Positions 1 through 9,100 of a DNA stretch of 32,634 bases are shown here, piece by piece. The notes below the pieces were generated by a model. The model was not told where the DNA came from, did not search any database, and saw nothing but the letters and a program-made list of their open reading frames with translations. The stretch spans positions 1 through 32,634 of the forward strand of contig JAKQII010000304.1 of the NCBI GenBank assembly GCA_029557535.1. Reading direction: 5' to 3'. Numbering within the stretch: position 1 is the first letter of the stretch; every line of letters starts with the position of its first letter. This DNA is from Acidobacteriota bacterium (GTDB lineage: Bacteria; Acidobacteriota; Blastocatellia; Pyrinomonadales; Pyrinomonadaceae). Position numbers and translations under genes: made by a program.

Positions 1-2703
1 GAACTTGAGCCGATATTGGATCTTGAAATTCCGTCCGGCGCCGTCAATTCCCCAGCTTGGTTTTCGGTTGTAGCCATCGAGGATGTTTTCGAAGCTCCAG
101 AATATATCGGAGCGCTCGCCGATCTTGAATCCGCCACGAACATTAAGCAATGCGTACGACGGCAAATAGGTGAACAGTTGTCCCGAATTCACTCCGACCC
201 CGAGTACCCGATCCTGTACCTGAAGCAACGTTTCACCGGTCGCCAGAAGAATGGTCTCGTCGCCGGTTCCGCAGACACCGTCGGGGTTGTTTGTCAGTCC
301 GCGGACACATGCACCGCGCCGGAAAAAGTTCTGGATCTGAGATCGCGATCGGGGAGCGCCGGTGCGGCGATCGCTGAGATCAAGCGTCGAAAGTCGGTCC
401 TGTTTCTGAACGAGGTTGGAGAAAAACTCGAACCACATTGTCCGTCGCGGCTGGTATCGCAGGCTCACGAGGCCCTGCGGCGGCGGGGTTCCGCCCTCGA
501 TGTTCGGCGGCAAACCGGTTTCTTCATCCTCCGCATGAATGAAAGTGTAGTTGCCGCGAAGTTCGATCTTGTCGGTGAGACTCGCTTCAAATTCATATTC
601 GAAGCCGTAAAGTCGGGCCGAGGTGAAGTTGCTCCGGACAAGCACCGGCGCGGACGAGAGCGCGACGAAAACCGTTCCGTTCGGGCGCTGGCTGACGATC
701 TGCTGGTCGCCAAGGAACTGACCGACCGAGCCCTGCGGCAGGATCAACGCCTGTTTTGTGATCGTGTCTTTCAGTTTCAGGTAGAAGAACGTGAAATCCG
801 TATCGAAACGCTTGTTTGAGTAACGCGCGCTGAAATCGAGACCGTCCGAATACTCAGACCGCTGCTTTGAAACCGGAAGTCCGGTCGAGACCGCGTCGGC
901 GCTGGCGTCGGTTCCGATCGTTCCGCCGAGATTGATCGCCGAAGTGTAATCGACTTCGAATCCGTCGCCGGTCAGTCCCAATGTGCCGAGGTCGGTCATG
1001 CTCGGGTATCGGAATCCGCGCGTATAGTTGAAGGCCAGGTTGAATCCTTTGGCGACCCGTCCGACGAGCCCGATCCGGCCCGAGAAGTCGGCGACCCTGA
1101 GCGAGTCATCCTGCCACAGCCGCGAACCGCTGACTATCGGGCTGGCGTTCCCGTAAGCCCGGTACGAGCCGACGTTGTAGCGAAGCGCACCGCTGAAACG
1201 AAGCCGGTTCGGGATGGCTTCCCACGAGTCCTGGACGTAAAGACCGGACGTAACGAAGTGCGATTCGTCCGGCACTCGCGGCCGGGACAGCACGACCGTG
1301 TTGTTCGCCGGATTGAAAGTGAACGCGGGTGAATTGATCTTCTCGAAGTAGTAATCGCCACCGATCAGAAACGAATTTCCCTTCGGCAGCTGCTTGTCGA
1401 GGAAAAAGCTGAAGCCGGTCACCGAGGTGCGCTCGTACTGGTGGGTGATCGTCCCAAGCGGATTTCCCTGTCCGCCCTGGTTGACCCGCTCTTCGCGCTG
1501 GCTGTTGTATGACACGGTGAACGAAGCGTCATCAAAGATGCCGAAATTCTGCTTGATGTACCGGACATATCCGAAATCGAGCATCAGGTTGCGCAGATCC
1601 GCGATCAGGTTTCCGTCACCGCCAAAAAGTTGATCGTAGCGCTTTCCGTCGTCCTGCTGGTTGCGGTTGTACTTGACGATGAACGTCTGATCCGGAGTCG
1701 GCGAGTAGTTGAACCGCACGCCACCACCGTACTGACTGAATTCAGTGTCGGGTAATCTGTCGCCGAGAATGTTCGAGGGCAAGCCGAGAAATCGCGTCAC
1801 CGCCGCGTGCGAATCGATCCCGTCGGCCGCACGGAACGTCCCGACACGGCGTCCGCCGAGTGTCACGCTCCCTCCAAGTCTCGAAGTTCCGTAACTAAGA
1901 TTCAAAGAGCCAAAATAACTTCGGTCGGCGGTCGCGAGTCCGGTAATGAAATCACCGTGAAACTCGTTCTTATCAGAATTGAAACTCGGAGTCCGGCTCA
2001 CGAGGTTCACCGTTCCGCCGAGCGAATCCGAGCCGTATTGGGCCGAGTTCGCGCCGCGGAGAATCTCGACCGACTGCAGTCCGTTCGGATCGTTGAGATT
2101 CAAGAACGTGTTGATTCCGCCGCGCTGGGCCGAATTCGTGTACCGAACCCCGTCGACGTAAACCGAAACATTCTTTCCAGTCAGTCCGCGAACAACGATG
2201 CCGCCGATCGTTGGACTCGTTCGTTGCAGAGAGACACCGACCTCCTCGTCGGCAAGCTGAGCCAGGACCGTCGGCGACTTGCGGACGATGTCCGCATTAC
2301 CGATCAGCGTCACGCCCTGGGGAACGCTCGCTCGCGATTCGGCCCTTCCGGTCTCGGCAGTCACGGTTACGCGCGGTTCGTCGATGTTGAGTACGATCTC
2401 GATCGGTTCGTTCGAGTCCACCGTTCGTGTAAACGGCGCGAAACCGGCCTGCGCGACACGGATCTCACATCCTGCGATCGCTCCCAAATATGAGAAAGCG
2501 CCGTCGGCGTTGGTCGTCGTCGAACTGCCGCGGCCGTCCTTGCACCTGATCGTGACGGTTGCCCCGGCGACGACGGCGCCGTTCGGGTCCTTTACCGTTC
2601 CGGTGATCGGTGATGCGATCTGGGCGAATACGGCGGGTATGAGCGACAGCAGAAGCGCGAACGATCCAATAGCCCGGAAGGTGGTTTGGCTCTGGTTGTA
2701 CAT
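1..2703 (-). CDS. TonB-dependent outer membrane receptor, C-terminus at window edge
   Basis: The frame is open from an ATG at 2703 to base 1, giving 901 residues. It has a signal peptide (about residues 1-28, ending AVFAQ), then a carboxypeptidase-regulatory-like beta domain (about 29-110, starting ITGTVKDPNGA). A plug domain follows (about 125-235) with VVRGLTGKNVSVYVDGVRY and the ILRGANSAQYGSDSLGG motif, then a long beta-barrel. The last residues read QYRLKF; outer membrane barrels typically end in an aromatic residue, so the protein is probably complete except for its stop codon. By family knowledge it imports a large substrate (siderophore, cobalamin or glycan) using TonB energy; nothing here identifies the ligand. 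No clear Shine-Dalgarno precedes the ATG. It lies downstream of fumarylacetoacetase on the same strand, 82 bases apart. Confidence 0.9.
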   Translation of the reverse strand, partial: MYNQSQTTFRAIGSFALLLSLIPAVFAQIASPITGTVKDPNGAVVAGATVTIRCKDGRGSSTTTNADGAFSYLGAIAGCEIRVAQAGFAPFTRTVDSNEPIEIVLNIDEPRVTVTAETGRAESRASVPQGVTLIGNADIVRKSPTVLAQLADEEVGVSLQRTSPTIGGIVVRGLTGKNVSVYVDGVRYTNSAQRGGINTFLNLNDPNGLQSVEILRGANSAQYGSDSLGGTVNLVSRTPSFNSDKNEFHGDFITGLATADRSYFGSLNLSYGTSRLGGSVTLGGRRVGTFRAADGIDSHAAVTRFLGLPSNILGDRLPDTEFSQYGGGVRFNYSPTPDQTFIVKYNRNQQDDGKRYDQLFGGDGNLIADLRNLMLDFGYVRYIKQNFGIFDDASFTVSYNSQREERVNQGGQGNPLGTITHQYERTSVTGFSFFLDKQLPKGNSFLIGGDYYFEKINSPAFTFNPANNTVVLSRPRVPDESHFVTSGLYVQDSWEAIPNRLRFSGALRYNVGSYRAYGNASPIVSGSRLWQDDSLRVADFSGRIGLVGRVAKGFNLAFNYTRGFRYPSMTDLGTLGLTGDGFEVDYTSAINLGGTIGTDASADAVSTGLPVSKQRSEYSDGLDFSARYSNKRFDTDFTFFYLKLKDTITKQALILPQGSVGQFLGDQQIVSQRPNGTVFVALSSAPVLVRSNFTSARLYGFEYEFEASLTDKIELRGNYTFIHAEDEETGLPPNIEGGTPPPQGLVSLRYQPRRTMWFEFFSNLVQKQDRLSTLDLSDRRTGAPRSRSQIQNFFRRGACVRGLTNNPDGVCGTGDETILLATGETLLQVQDRVLGVGVNSGQLFTYLPSYALLNVRGGFKIGERSDIFWSFENILDGYNRKPSWGIDGAGRNFKIQYRLKF

Positions 2704-2785
2704 AGGAAGAACAAGAGGCCTCGGAAGACCGAAGACCTTCGTGAGAATCATATGATGCCGGAGGAATGTATTACCAACGATAGTA

Positions 2786-4054
2786 TCAATTCGAGGGAAT
2801 AATCTTGCCGCGGCATTCGCCGAACCCGATGCGTCGGAAGCCATCGCGCTCGCAAAATCCCTTCATGATGATCTCATCGCCGTCTTCCAGAAACCTCCGA
2901 AGCTCGCCCGTCGGCAGTTCGAGCGGCTCGGATCCCCGCCATGTCAATTCCAAGAGGCATCCGCGTTCGTTCTTCTCGCGGCCCGAGACCGTTCCGGTCG
3001 CGAGCAGGTCGCCGCGGCGGAGATTGCAGCCGTTCGAGGCGTGATGGGTCAGCATCTGGCCGATCGTCCAATAGAGATCCTTCATGTTCGAGCGCGAAAG
3101 CAAGAACGGATCGATCATTTCCGCGCGCATCATTTCGGTTTGCAAGTAGACTTCGAGGTTGACGTCGAACCCGCCGCGTTTGCGGTTGGCATCGCCGTCC
3201 AGGTGATCAAGAGGCTGCGGATCGTCGGGATCGCGCTCGAAAGCGGGCACGCGGAACGGTTCCAGAGCTTCGAGCGTGACGACGAACGGTGAGACCGTGG
3301 TCGCGAAATTCTTCGCGAGAAACGGGCCCAGCGGCTGATACTCCCAGGCCTGTATGTCGCGGGCGGACCAGTCGTTGACGAGTGAAAGACCAAGAATATG
3401 ATTCTCAGATTCTTCGAGCGGAACCGGAGTACCTAACTCATTCCCGCGGCTCACGTAGAACCCGACCTCAATCTCGTAGTCAAGATTGCGACAGGGAATG
3501 AAAACGGGCGGCTTTTCGGCATCCGAACGGTTTTGCCCGTTTGGGCGACGAATTTCAGTACCGGAGATGACGATCGAAGACGCGCGCCCGTGATATCCGA
3601 TCGGAATATACTTGTAGTTCGGAAGCAGCGGATTGTCAGGCCGGAACATCGCCCCGACGTTCGTCGCGTGAAAGATCGAGCAATAGAAATCGGTGTAGTC
3701 GCGGATCTCGAACGGAAGCGCGAATTTCGCGGATGCGAGCGGAGTCAGAAAATGATCGCGTATCAGGTTTCTTGTTGACTCTTTCGCACTTTCCGACAGC
3801 GCTTCAATGATCGCCGTTCGTGCCTTGTGGCTGGCCGCCAGATCTAGATCGATGCGCTCATAACCGTCGGCACCGAACGAGTTGTAAAACGGTTCGAAGT
3901 CGAGGATGAAGTCGCCGACGGCAATTCCGATCTGAACGTCATTGCCTTTGTAAAAATGACAAACCGGAAGGTTTTGAAGCGGAAACTCGGTATCGGGTCG
4001 GTTCGCCGACTCGATCCAGCTTCGAAGATTCGAATCGTGGGTTTCGTTGATCAT
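2786..4054 (-). CDS. fahA: Fumarylacetoacetase
   Basis: This 422-residue protein has the usual length for the family. It hydrolyses fumarylacetoacetate to fumarate and acetoacetate, the last step of tyrosine/homogentisate degradation (EC 3.7.1.2). An N-terminal SH3-like domain (about 1-118) precedes the catalytic fold. Residues matching the metal and catalytic site of mouse FAH can be read: D122 in YTDFY, H129 in FHATNVG, E194 and E196 in YEIEVGFY, and D228 in VNDWSARDIQ. The stretches PIGYHGRASS and EYQPLGPFLAKNF are also family hallmarks. No homogentisate dioxygenase or maleylacetoacetate isomerase lies next to it, so the rest of the pathway must be elsewhere. The start is the first ATG of the frame. 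Confidence 0.95.
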   Translation of the reverse strand: MINETHDSNLRSWIESANRPDTEFPLQNLPVCHFYKGNDVQIGIAVGDFILDFEPFYNSFGADGYERIDLDLAASHKARTAIIEALSESAKESTRNLIRDHFLTPLASAKFALPFEIRDYTDFYCSIFHATNVGAMFRPDNPLLPNYKYIPIGYHGRASSIVISGTEIRRPNGQNRSDAEKPPVFIPCRNLDYEIEVGFYVSRGNELGTPVPLEESENHILGLSLVNDWSARDIQAWEYQPLGPFLAKNFATTVSPFVVTLEALEPFRVPAFERDPDDPQPLDHLDGDANRKRGGFDVNLEVYLQTEMMRAEMIDPFLLSRSNMKDLYWTIGQMLTHHASNGCNLRRGDLLATGTVSGREKNERGCLLELTWRGSEPLELPTGELRRFLEDGDEIIMKGFCERDGFRRIGFGECRGKIIPSN

Positions 4055-4169
4055 ATTAAATGCGGCAGATCTTGTTTTTCGACTCGAGAAATTCGAGTCT
4101 GAGACTGCCGATGCATGTCAAAAGTTTACCACGAACGGATTGGCAAGTCGGGATTCCGAACTCCGTTGG

Positions 4170-4247
4170 TCACGCGCATCGAAACGGACATTTCTTGCAC
4201 GCCTTGCCCTTTTTGTATTTCTTGCAGCACTTTTTCTTTACTTTCAT
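4170..4247 (-). CDS. Mini-protein of 25 residues, Cys/Lys-rich (hypothetical)
   Basis: A short minus-strand ORF encodes 25 residues: ten Lys, three Arg/Tyr/Phe positions and five Cys (C7, C8, C17, C20, C24). It starts MKVKKKCCKKYKKGKACKKC. An in-frame TGA sits two codons upstream, so the ATG at 4247 is the only possible start. The CC...CxxC pattern suggests metal or redox chemistry, and the strong positive charge suggests nucleic acid or membrane contact. I recall similar CC-K-Y-K-K-G-K-x-C-K-x-C peptides in Bacteroidota and other Gram-negative genomes, but cannot verify this here. No strong Shine-Dalgarno is visible. A candidate promoter lies about 220 bases upstream. It could be a chance ORF, but its composition differs sharply from random coding at this GC content. 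Confidence 0.55.
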   Translation of the reverse strand: MKVKKKCCKKYKKGKACKKCPFRCA

Positions 4248-4279
4248 ATTTCACGACCGATGCCGTTCTGAACGCGTGA

Positions 4280-4300
4280 CCGGAACTGTCGATGTTCCGG
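4280..4300. repeat. Perfect 7-bp inverted repeat (CCGGAAC / GTTCCGG)
   Basis: CCGGAAC and GTTCCGG are separated by 7 bases. The element lies 33 bases upstream of the 25-residue ORF, inside its presumed leader. It could be an RNA hairpin or a protein-binding site; the sequence alone does not decide. Confidence 0.45.
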
Positions 4301-4441
4301 CCGCACATGAGCACATTCAAGACTGATCCCTACCCGTCCGCCCGCGCGGTTTGCCGGGAACTTACGACGGCAGAGTCGCGACGTCATTCAAGAATGCTAT
4401 TTCAATTAACGCAAAGTCTCCGCGCCCCGGTACTGATATGC

Positions 4442-4460
4442 ACCGACAATGAATGTCGGT
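4442..4460. promoter_or_regulatory. Operator-like inverted repeat (ACCGACA / TGTCGGT)
   Basis: Two perfect 7-base arms are separated by 5 bases. It lies six bases past the -10-like box of the minus-strand promoter candidate, where a repressor would cover the start of transcription. The regulator is unknown. Confidence 0.4.
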
Positions 4461-4466
4461 TTCAAT

Positions 4467-4496
4467 AAGGTAGTAAATTGAACTGCGATTTGTCAA
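4467..4496 (-). promoter_or_regulatory. Candidate sigma-70-type promoter toward the 25-residue ORF
   Basis: Read on the minus strand, a perfect TTGACA (4496-4491) is followed by an 18-base spacer and TACCTT (4472-4467), a weak -10 match. It points toward the mini-gene and, beyond it, fumarylacetoacetase. Confidence 0.35.
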
Positions 4497-4589
4497 TGAG
4501 GACTTGGGGAGCGGCGCGGAAGTAACAGAAGCACGGTTACGGATCCCGGACGGTGATTCAGTCTTCCCGGGCTCCGTTTGATCGAATCG

Positions 4590-5855
4590 TCAATCCTGAT
4601 CGGCATCTGCACCGAATGTCACCAGCAAAGCGACGATCTCGTCACTGGCGGCGAAGTCGATAGCGGTCTCACCGTCGTTGTCCCGAAGACGCGGATCGGC
4701 GCCTGCGAGCAGCAGCGCGCGAACGTTCTCGAGATTCTCCGCGAAGGCCGCTTCCATCAGCGCGGTTCGTCCGTCAGCGTTTTTCGCGTTTATGTCGTTG
4801 GTGTTTCTGATAAGCACCTTGAGGACCTTCTTATCGACGTCCCCCGCAACAGCGATCAGCGCCGTTTCTTTCTCTTCCCCGACCAAGTCCGCGTCGGCGC
4901 CATATTTGAACAATAGTTCTACAAGTTCAACCGACGAATCTTCATCCAACGACATCAGCGGAGTTTGTTGCGCGTCGTCACGGGCGTTGACCTCGGCACC
5001 CATTTCGAGAAGAAGCCGGACGATTTCCGTACTTCCGTTCTCGACCGCGAGAAAGAGCGGTGTCCCGCGGTTGCCGTTCTTATCCGTTTCATTGACGTTC
5101 GCGCCCTCGCCGATAAGCCGTTTGACGGTCGCAACGTCGTTCTTCGAGACGGCCCGAAACAGCGGATTCTTAAACTCGGTGATCGCGACCATCCCCATTA
5201 TCACGAGTTCGACTGAAGCCGGCAGTTCGACGTTGAGGGTCATGCGATCAGTCGAAAGCGTGAACTCGGCAGTCTTCGCTTTGAACATGTTTGCCGAGGC
5301 TTCCAATCTATAGTCGCCGGGTTCTAGCCCCGAAATCTCGTACGCTCCTTCCGCGTTCGCCGTGTAGGCCGCGCTCCTGCCGGTCTTGGAATTGACAAGC
5401 GTGACAGTCGCGTTTGGGATCGCGCCGCCGGATTCATCGGTGACGATTCCGGCGAGGATCCCCTTTCCGCCTGCGCGATTCGTGCGGTCATTCTTTGAGA
5501 CGGTTTCGACCTGATCGCGACCGGGTCGAAGAACCTGTGAATACGACACGGCCGTCAACGTCAGCGACGCGCCGATGATACCGGCGGCGATCCGCGAACG
5601 ACGCGAGATCTGATGCAGTTTCTGAGCAAAAATCGGAGGACCGCCGATCGACCCGGATTCGTACCGGACGCAGACGCGCCCGTCGGATTTCCGGATCAAA
5701 CGCATCGCCTCCCGTCGAGTCATTTCCGATATGTTGTTCACACTCTGGGCGCAGTGACTGCAAAAGCGTACCTGATCGTTCCCGGTCATCTGGTTCCAGT
5801 CCTCGTGGCAGGGCTCGCCCACCAATAAATGTTTTCCGTTGTTCATCTTCTTCAT
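4590..5855 (-). CDS. Membrane-anchored ankyrin-repeat protein with Cys-rich N-terminal domain
   Basis: The protein has 421 residues. The ATG at 5855 is preceded by AGGAGA at good spacing, so I prefer it to the longer frame that opens at 5909. The N-terminal domain (about 10-65) contains PCHEDW and FCSHC, with cysteines C16, C32, C35 and C62 that could form a metal site. I recognise this N-terminus from membrane proteins of Bacteroidota and Acidobacteriota, with no known function. A single transmembrane segment follows (about 88-106), then a carboxypeptidase-regulatory-like beta domain (about 132-215), then about five ankyrin repeats (225-421) with motifs such as GTPLFLAVENG and GRTALMEAAF. 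The topology suggests the Cys domain in the cytoplasm and the ankyrin part in the periplasm, probably as a protein-binding scaffold. The partner is unknown. Confidence 0.85.
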   Translation of the reverse strand: MKKMNNGKHLLVGEPCHEDWNQMTGNDQVRFCSHCAQSVNNISEMTRREAMRLIRKSDGRVCVRYESGSIGGPPIFAQKLHQISRRSRIAAGIIGASLTLTAVSYSQVLRPGRDQVETVSKNDRTNRAGGKGILAGIVTDESGGAIPNATVTLVNSKTGRSAAYTANAEGAYEISGLEPGDYRLEASANMFKAKTAEFTLSTDRMTLNVELPASVELVIMGMVAITEFKNPLFRAVSKNDVATVKRLIGEGANVNETDKNGNRGTPLFLAVENGSTEIVRLLLEMGAEVNARDDAQQTPLMSLDEDSSVELVELLFKYGADADLVGEEKETALIAVAGDVDKKVLKVLIRNTNDINAKNADGRTALMEAAFAENLENVRALLLAGADPRLRDNDGETAIDFAASDEIVALLVTFGADADQD

Positions 5856-6157
5856 ACCTTCTCCTGAACGCAGTTCGGCCTCCGTCCTTGCGCCTGCAAG
5901 AATCTTCAATGGAAACGAAATTGGTCGAATTTATCGACGCGCGGCACCAACTCGCGCCAAAGACTAACCAGCTACAATCCCCTTGATGCGCGACGATTTC
6001 CGATTGGTTGCAGGTCCGACCGGATTTTCTTTGCGGCAAACGAAAGAATTCGTTTTGGAATCGGATTTTGCTAGACTGTATGAGCTCTCCGATTATGAGA
6101 TTTTTGAACCGCGGCACGGTCCCGCGCATCGGTTCGCATGTCAAAAGTTGAAGACAA
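5856..6157. other. Intergenic region between divergent genes
   Basis: About 300 bases separate the divergent ankyrin gene and the Omp85 gene, so both promoters should lie here. Apart from the AGGAGA ribosome site of the ankyrin gene I see no convincing promoter boxes, repeats or small ORFs. Confidence 0.4.
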
Positions 6158-9100
6158 ATGGCGCCACCGCGAGCTGGAAAAATCTATCCGCACCGAAATT
6201 CGTTTGGCCTCGCCGCGGCTTTGCTCGTTCTGTTTGTCTTCGGATTTTCGGTTACCGCGCAACAGGAATTCGAGAGAAAGAAGATCGCCGAACCGATCGA
6301 AGTGACTTTCGAGGGGAACGATCGGGACCTTTCGGCAGCCGAGCAGTTTCGGTTGATCGCCCGGGGAGCGGTCGGAAGCGAATTTTCGGCTGTCAGGATC
6401 CGCGAAGCGATCCAGCGGGTTTATGATACCGGCCGCGTCGCGTCGGTCAGCGTCGAAGCCGAGACCGGAGGCAACGACACCGTGCGTCTGCGGTTCGTGA
6501 TCAAACGCAAGACACAGGCAAGTTCCGTCGTGGTAAAGCTCGGCAAGTACACGGGTGAACCGGTCTCGGAAGACGAACTGCTGTTCAAACTCAATCTGCT
6601 GGCTCCCGGAACGGCGGTCAGCGAACAGGTCTTGCAATCGAACGCCAATACCATCCTTGAATATCTTCGCGATCGCGGATACTACAACTCGGAAGTCAGC
6701 TACACCCAAACTCCGTTGCAGAACGACAGCCAGGTCAACGTCCGCTTTGACGTCACACCAAACGTGCAAGCGAGAACCGGCGCGTTCAATATCGAGATCG
6801 AGGGATTCGATCCGGCCAAGATCCGTCCCAAACTCCAGCTCACCGAGAAGGGGGCTTTGTTTTCGCGCGAGAAGTTATTGAGCGATGTTGAGCGGGTGAA
6901 GCAGGCGCTTCGGGAAGAGGAGCGCTATGCCCCGGAAATCATCGAGCCTCGCGTGGTTTTTGATTCCGAGAATAACGCGATCGAAGTTACATTGACCGGC
7001 AAGGTCGGCCCGGCGGTGAAAGTCGGGATCGAATCGGAGAACGAAGACGTCGGCAGCGGCACGCGGGCGAAGCTCCTGCCAATCCTCAGAGAGGGCAACA
7101 TCGACTATTCGGCGATCGTCGAGGGCGAACGGCGACTCGAAAACCATTTCCAGGAACAGGGCTATTTTTTCGCGGACGTCACACCCGTTTGTTCGGTCGA
7201 ACCGGCCTTCGTCGAAGGCGACGCGAGTTTCATCGAGAACGGAACCGAGACGCTTTGCTCGGCGCTGGCGGGTGCGGAACTTCAGGGTCGGACCGTCGAC
7301 ATCAAGTACATGGCCGACTTGAATCGCCAGTTCAAGCTCGTCGACATCCGCATCGCCGGAACGACCCTGCTTCCTGTCGACGAAGTGAAAACGGTGCTGG
7401 AATCGCAGGAAGCGTCCGTGCTCGGGGTCATTCCCTTCCTTGGATACGGCCGCGGCTATACAAGCACCGAGCTTCTTCGTGAAGATCGGGACACGATCCA
7501 GTCGCTCATGCGCGAGCTTGGATACCGCTCGGCAACGGTCACGGTTCGTCAGGGTGTTTCGCCGAACGGCGAGGACCTGATCATCACCTTCGTCGTGAAC
7601 GAGGGTCGCCCGACGCGGATCGATGACGTTCAGATCATCGGAAATTCGGCGTTATCCGAATCGGAGCTCAAAACGAAATTGCCCAACCTGATCGGCCAAA
7701 ACTACTCGCGCGCACGGATCCGCAACGGGATCAAGAAACTCGTTGAATTCTACTCGAATCAAGGATTCTATGAAGCCGGAATCAATTTCGAGATCGAAGA
7801 GAAGGAATCGGACGAGAACGAAGACCGGATAAAGGTCATTTACAGGATCGAGAACGAGGGCAAGAAGGTGCTGATCAGCCGGATACTCGTCAGCGGAAAT
7901 GATCGAACATCGCGTGACGCGATCTTCCGGGCGCTGAACCTCGAAGCCGGAAATATTTTGCGTTCCGCGGACATCTTCGCGAGCGAGCAGAATCTCTACG
8001 CGACGGATGCGTTCAAGCGTGTCGAAATAAAGACCGAACCGGCAGGCGAGTCACCCGAGGGCAACCGCCTGATGGACGTTCTGATAAATGTCGAAGAACA
8101 GGCACCGAGACTTATCACTTACGGCGGCGGTTTCTCGACCGATTCGGGGCCGTTCGGTTCGTTCGACATCAGGCACTACAACTTGTTCGGAAAACTTCAG
8201 CAGGGAGGGGCGCGTGTCCGGATCAGTCGGCTGCAGCAGATCTTTCAGATCGATTACGTAAACCCGCGTTTTATGAAAGACGGCAAGACCGAAGACAACG
8301 TCAAGCGGTTTTCGCCGCTGACCTTTACCGCACAATATCAACGTGACTCAACGGTCACGCGCTTTTTCCGATCCGCCTTCGACAAGGGAACTTTTGGCAT
8401 CGTCCAGCGGATCGACGCGAACGGGAATCCGATCGACGAATTTGGCAGCAACGTGAGCGACCCGACGATCAATCGTCTCACGCTGACCGCCGAAACGAGC
8501 CGGACCATTGATGCGAAAGAGCGTAGCCTGGTCTTTTTCCGCTATCGTTTCGAGGACGTTCGGCTTTATAACGTCGAGAGCTTGCTGATCAAGGATCTGC
8601 TTTTGCCCGACGCGAAGATCCGGATCTCTGGATTCGGCGCGACATACGTCCGCGATACGCGTGAAAACTGCAACTACCGGTATTCGGTGCTGGAAATCAT
8701 TTCCAAAGGTGAACCGGGCGATCCGTGCCGCTACAATCCGGGCGATCCGACGAAAGGTGAGTACATCACCGCTGAATACAACATAAGCATGCCGTTTCTC
8801 GGCGCGAATATCGGGTTCCAGAAGTTTCAGGCTTCGTATTACAGGTTCTATACCCTCAAATTCCTAAAAAACACGACACTCGCCGGCCGCGCGGTGCTCG
8901 GTTTGGCGAATGTCTTCTCAAAGCGGACGCGTTTCAATTCAGTACAGTTTCCCGATCTCAATGGGATTCTTCCGATCAGCGAACGGTTCTTTGCCGGTGG
9001 ATCGACCTCGGTTCGCGGTTTCGATTTCGAATCCGCCGGACCGCGCGTCGTGATCGTGCCGCAAGGAACATTTCGCGATCAAAGCGGACAGGTCGTGACC

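Larger units (their letters stand above)
4248..4589. other. Intergenic region with candidate promoter and two inverted repeats
   Basis: This 342-base stretch separates the ankyrin gene stop from the mini-gene start, both on the minus strand. It holds a candidate minus-strand promoter (4467-4496), a perfect inverted repeat at the expected transcription start (4442-4460), and a second perfect inverted repeat (4280-4300) near the mini-gene. The leader implied is about 210 bases. I recognise no riboswitch or known RNA family in it. Confidence 0.5.

Noticed and set aside
16-2755. Several plus-strand open frames of 60-267 residues across the first 2.7 kb
   Set aside because: All lie antisense to the TonB receptor gene, whose frame is continuous from 2703 to base 1 with recognisable domains.
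4325-4350. A minus-strand stretch resembling the 16S rRNA motif GCGGACGGG
   Set aside because: Only about 10 bases match and flanking sequence is unlike 16S.
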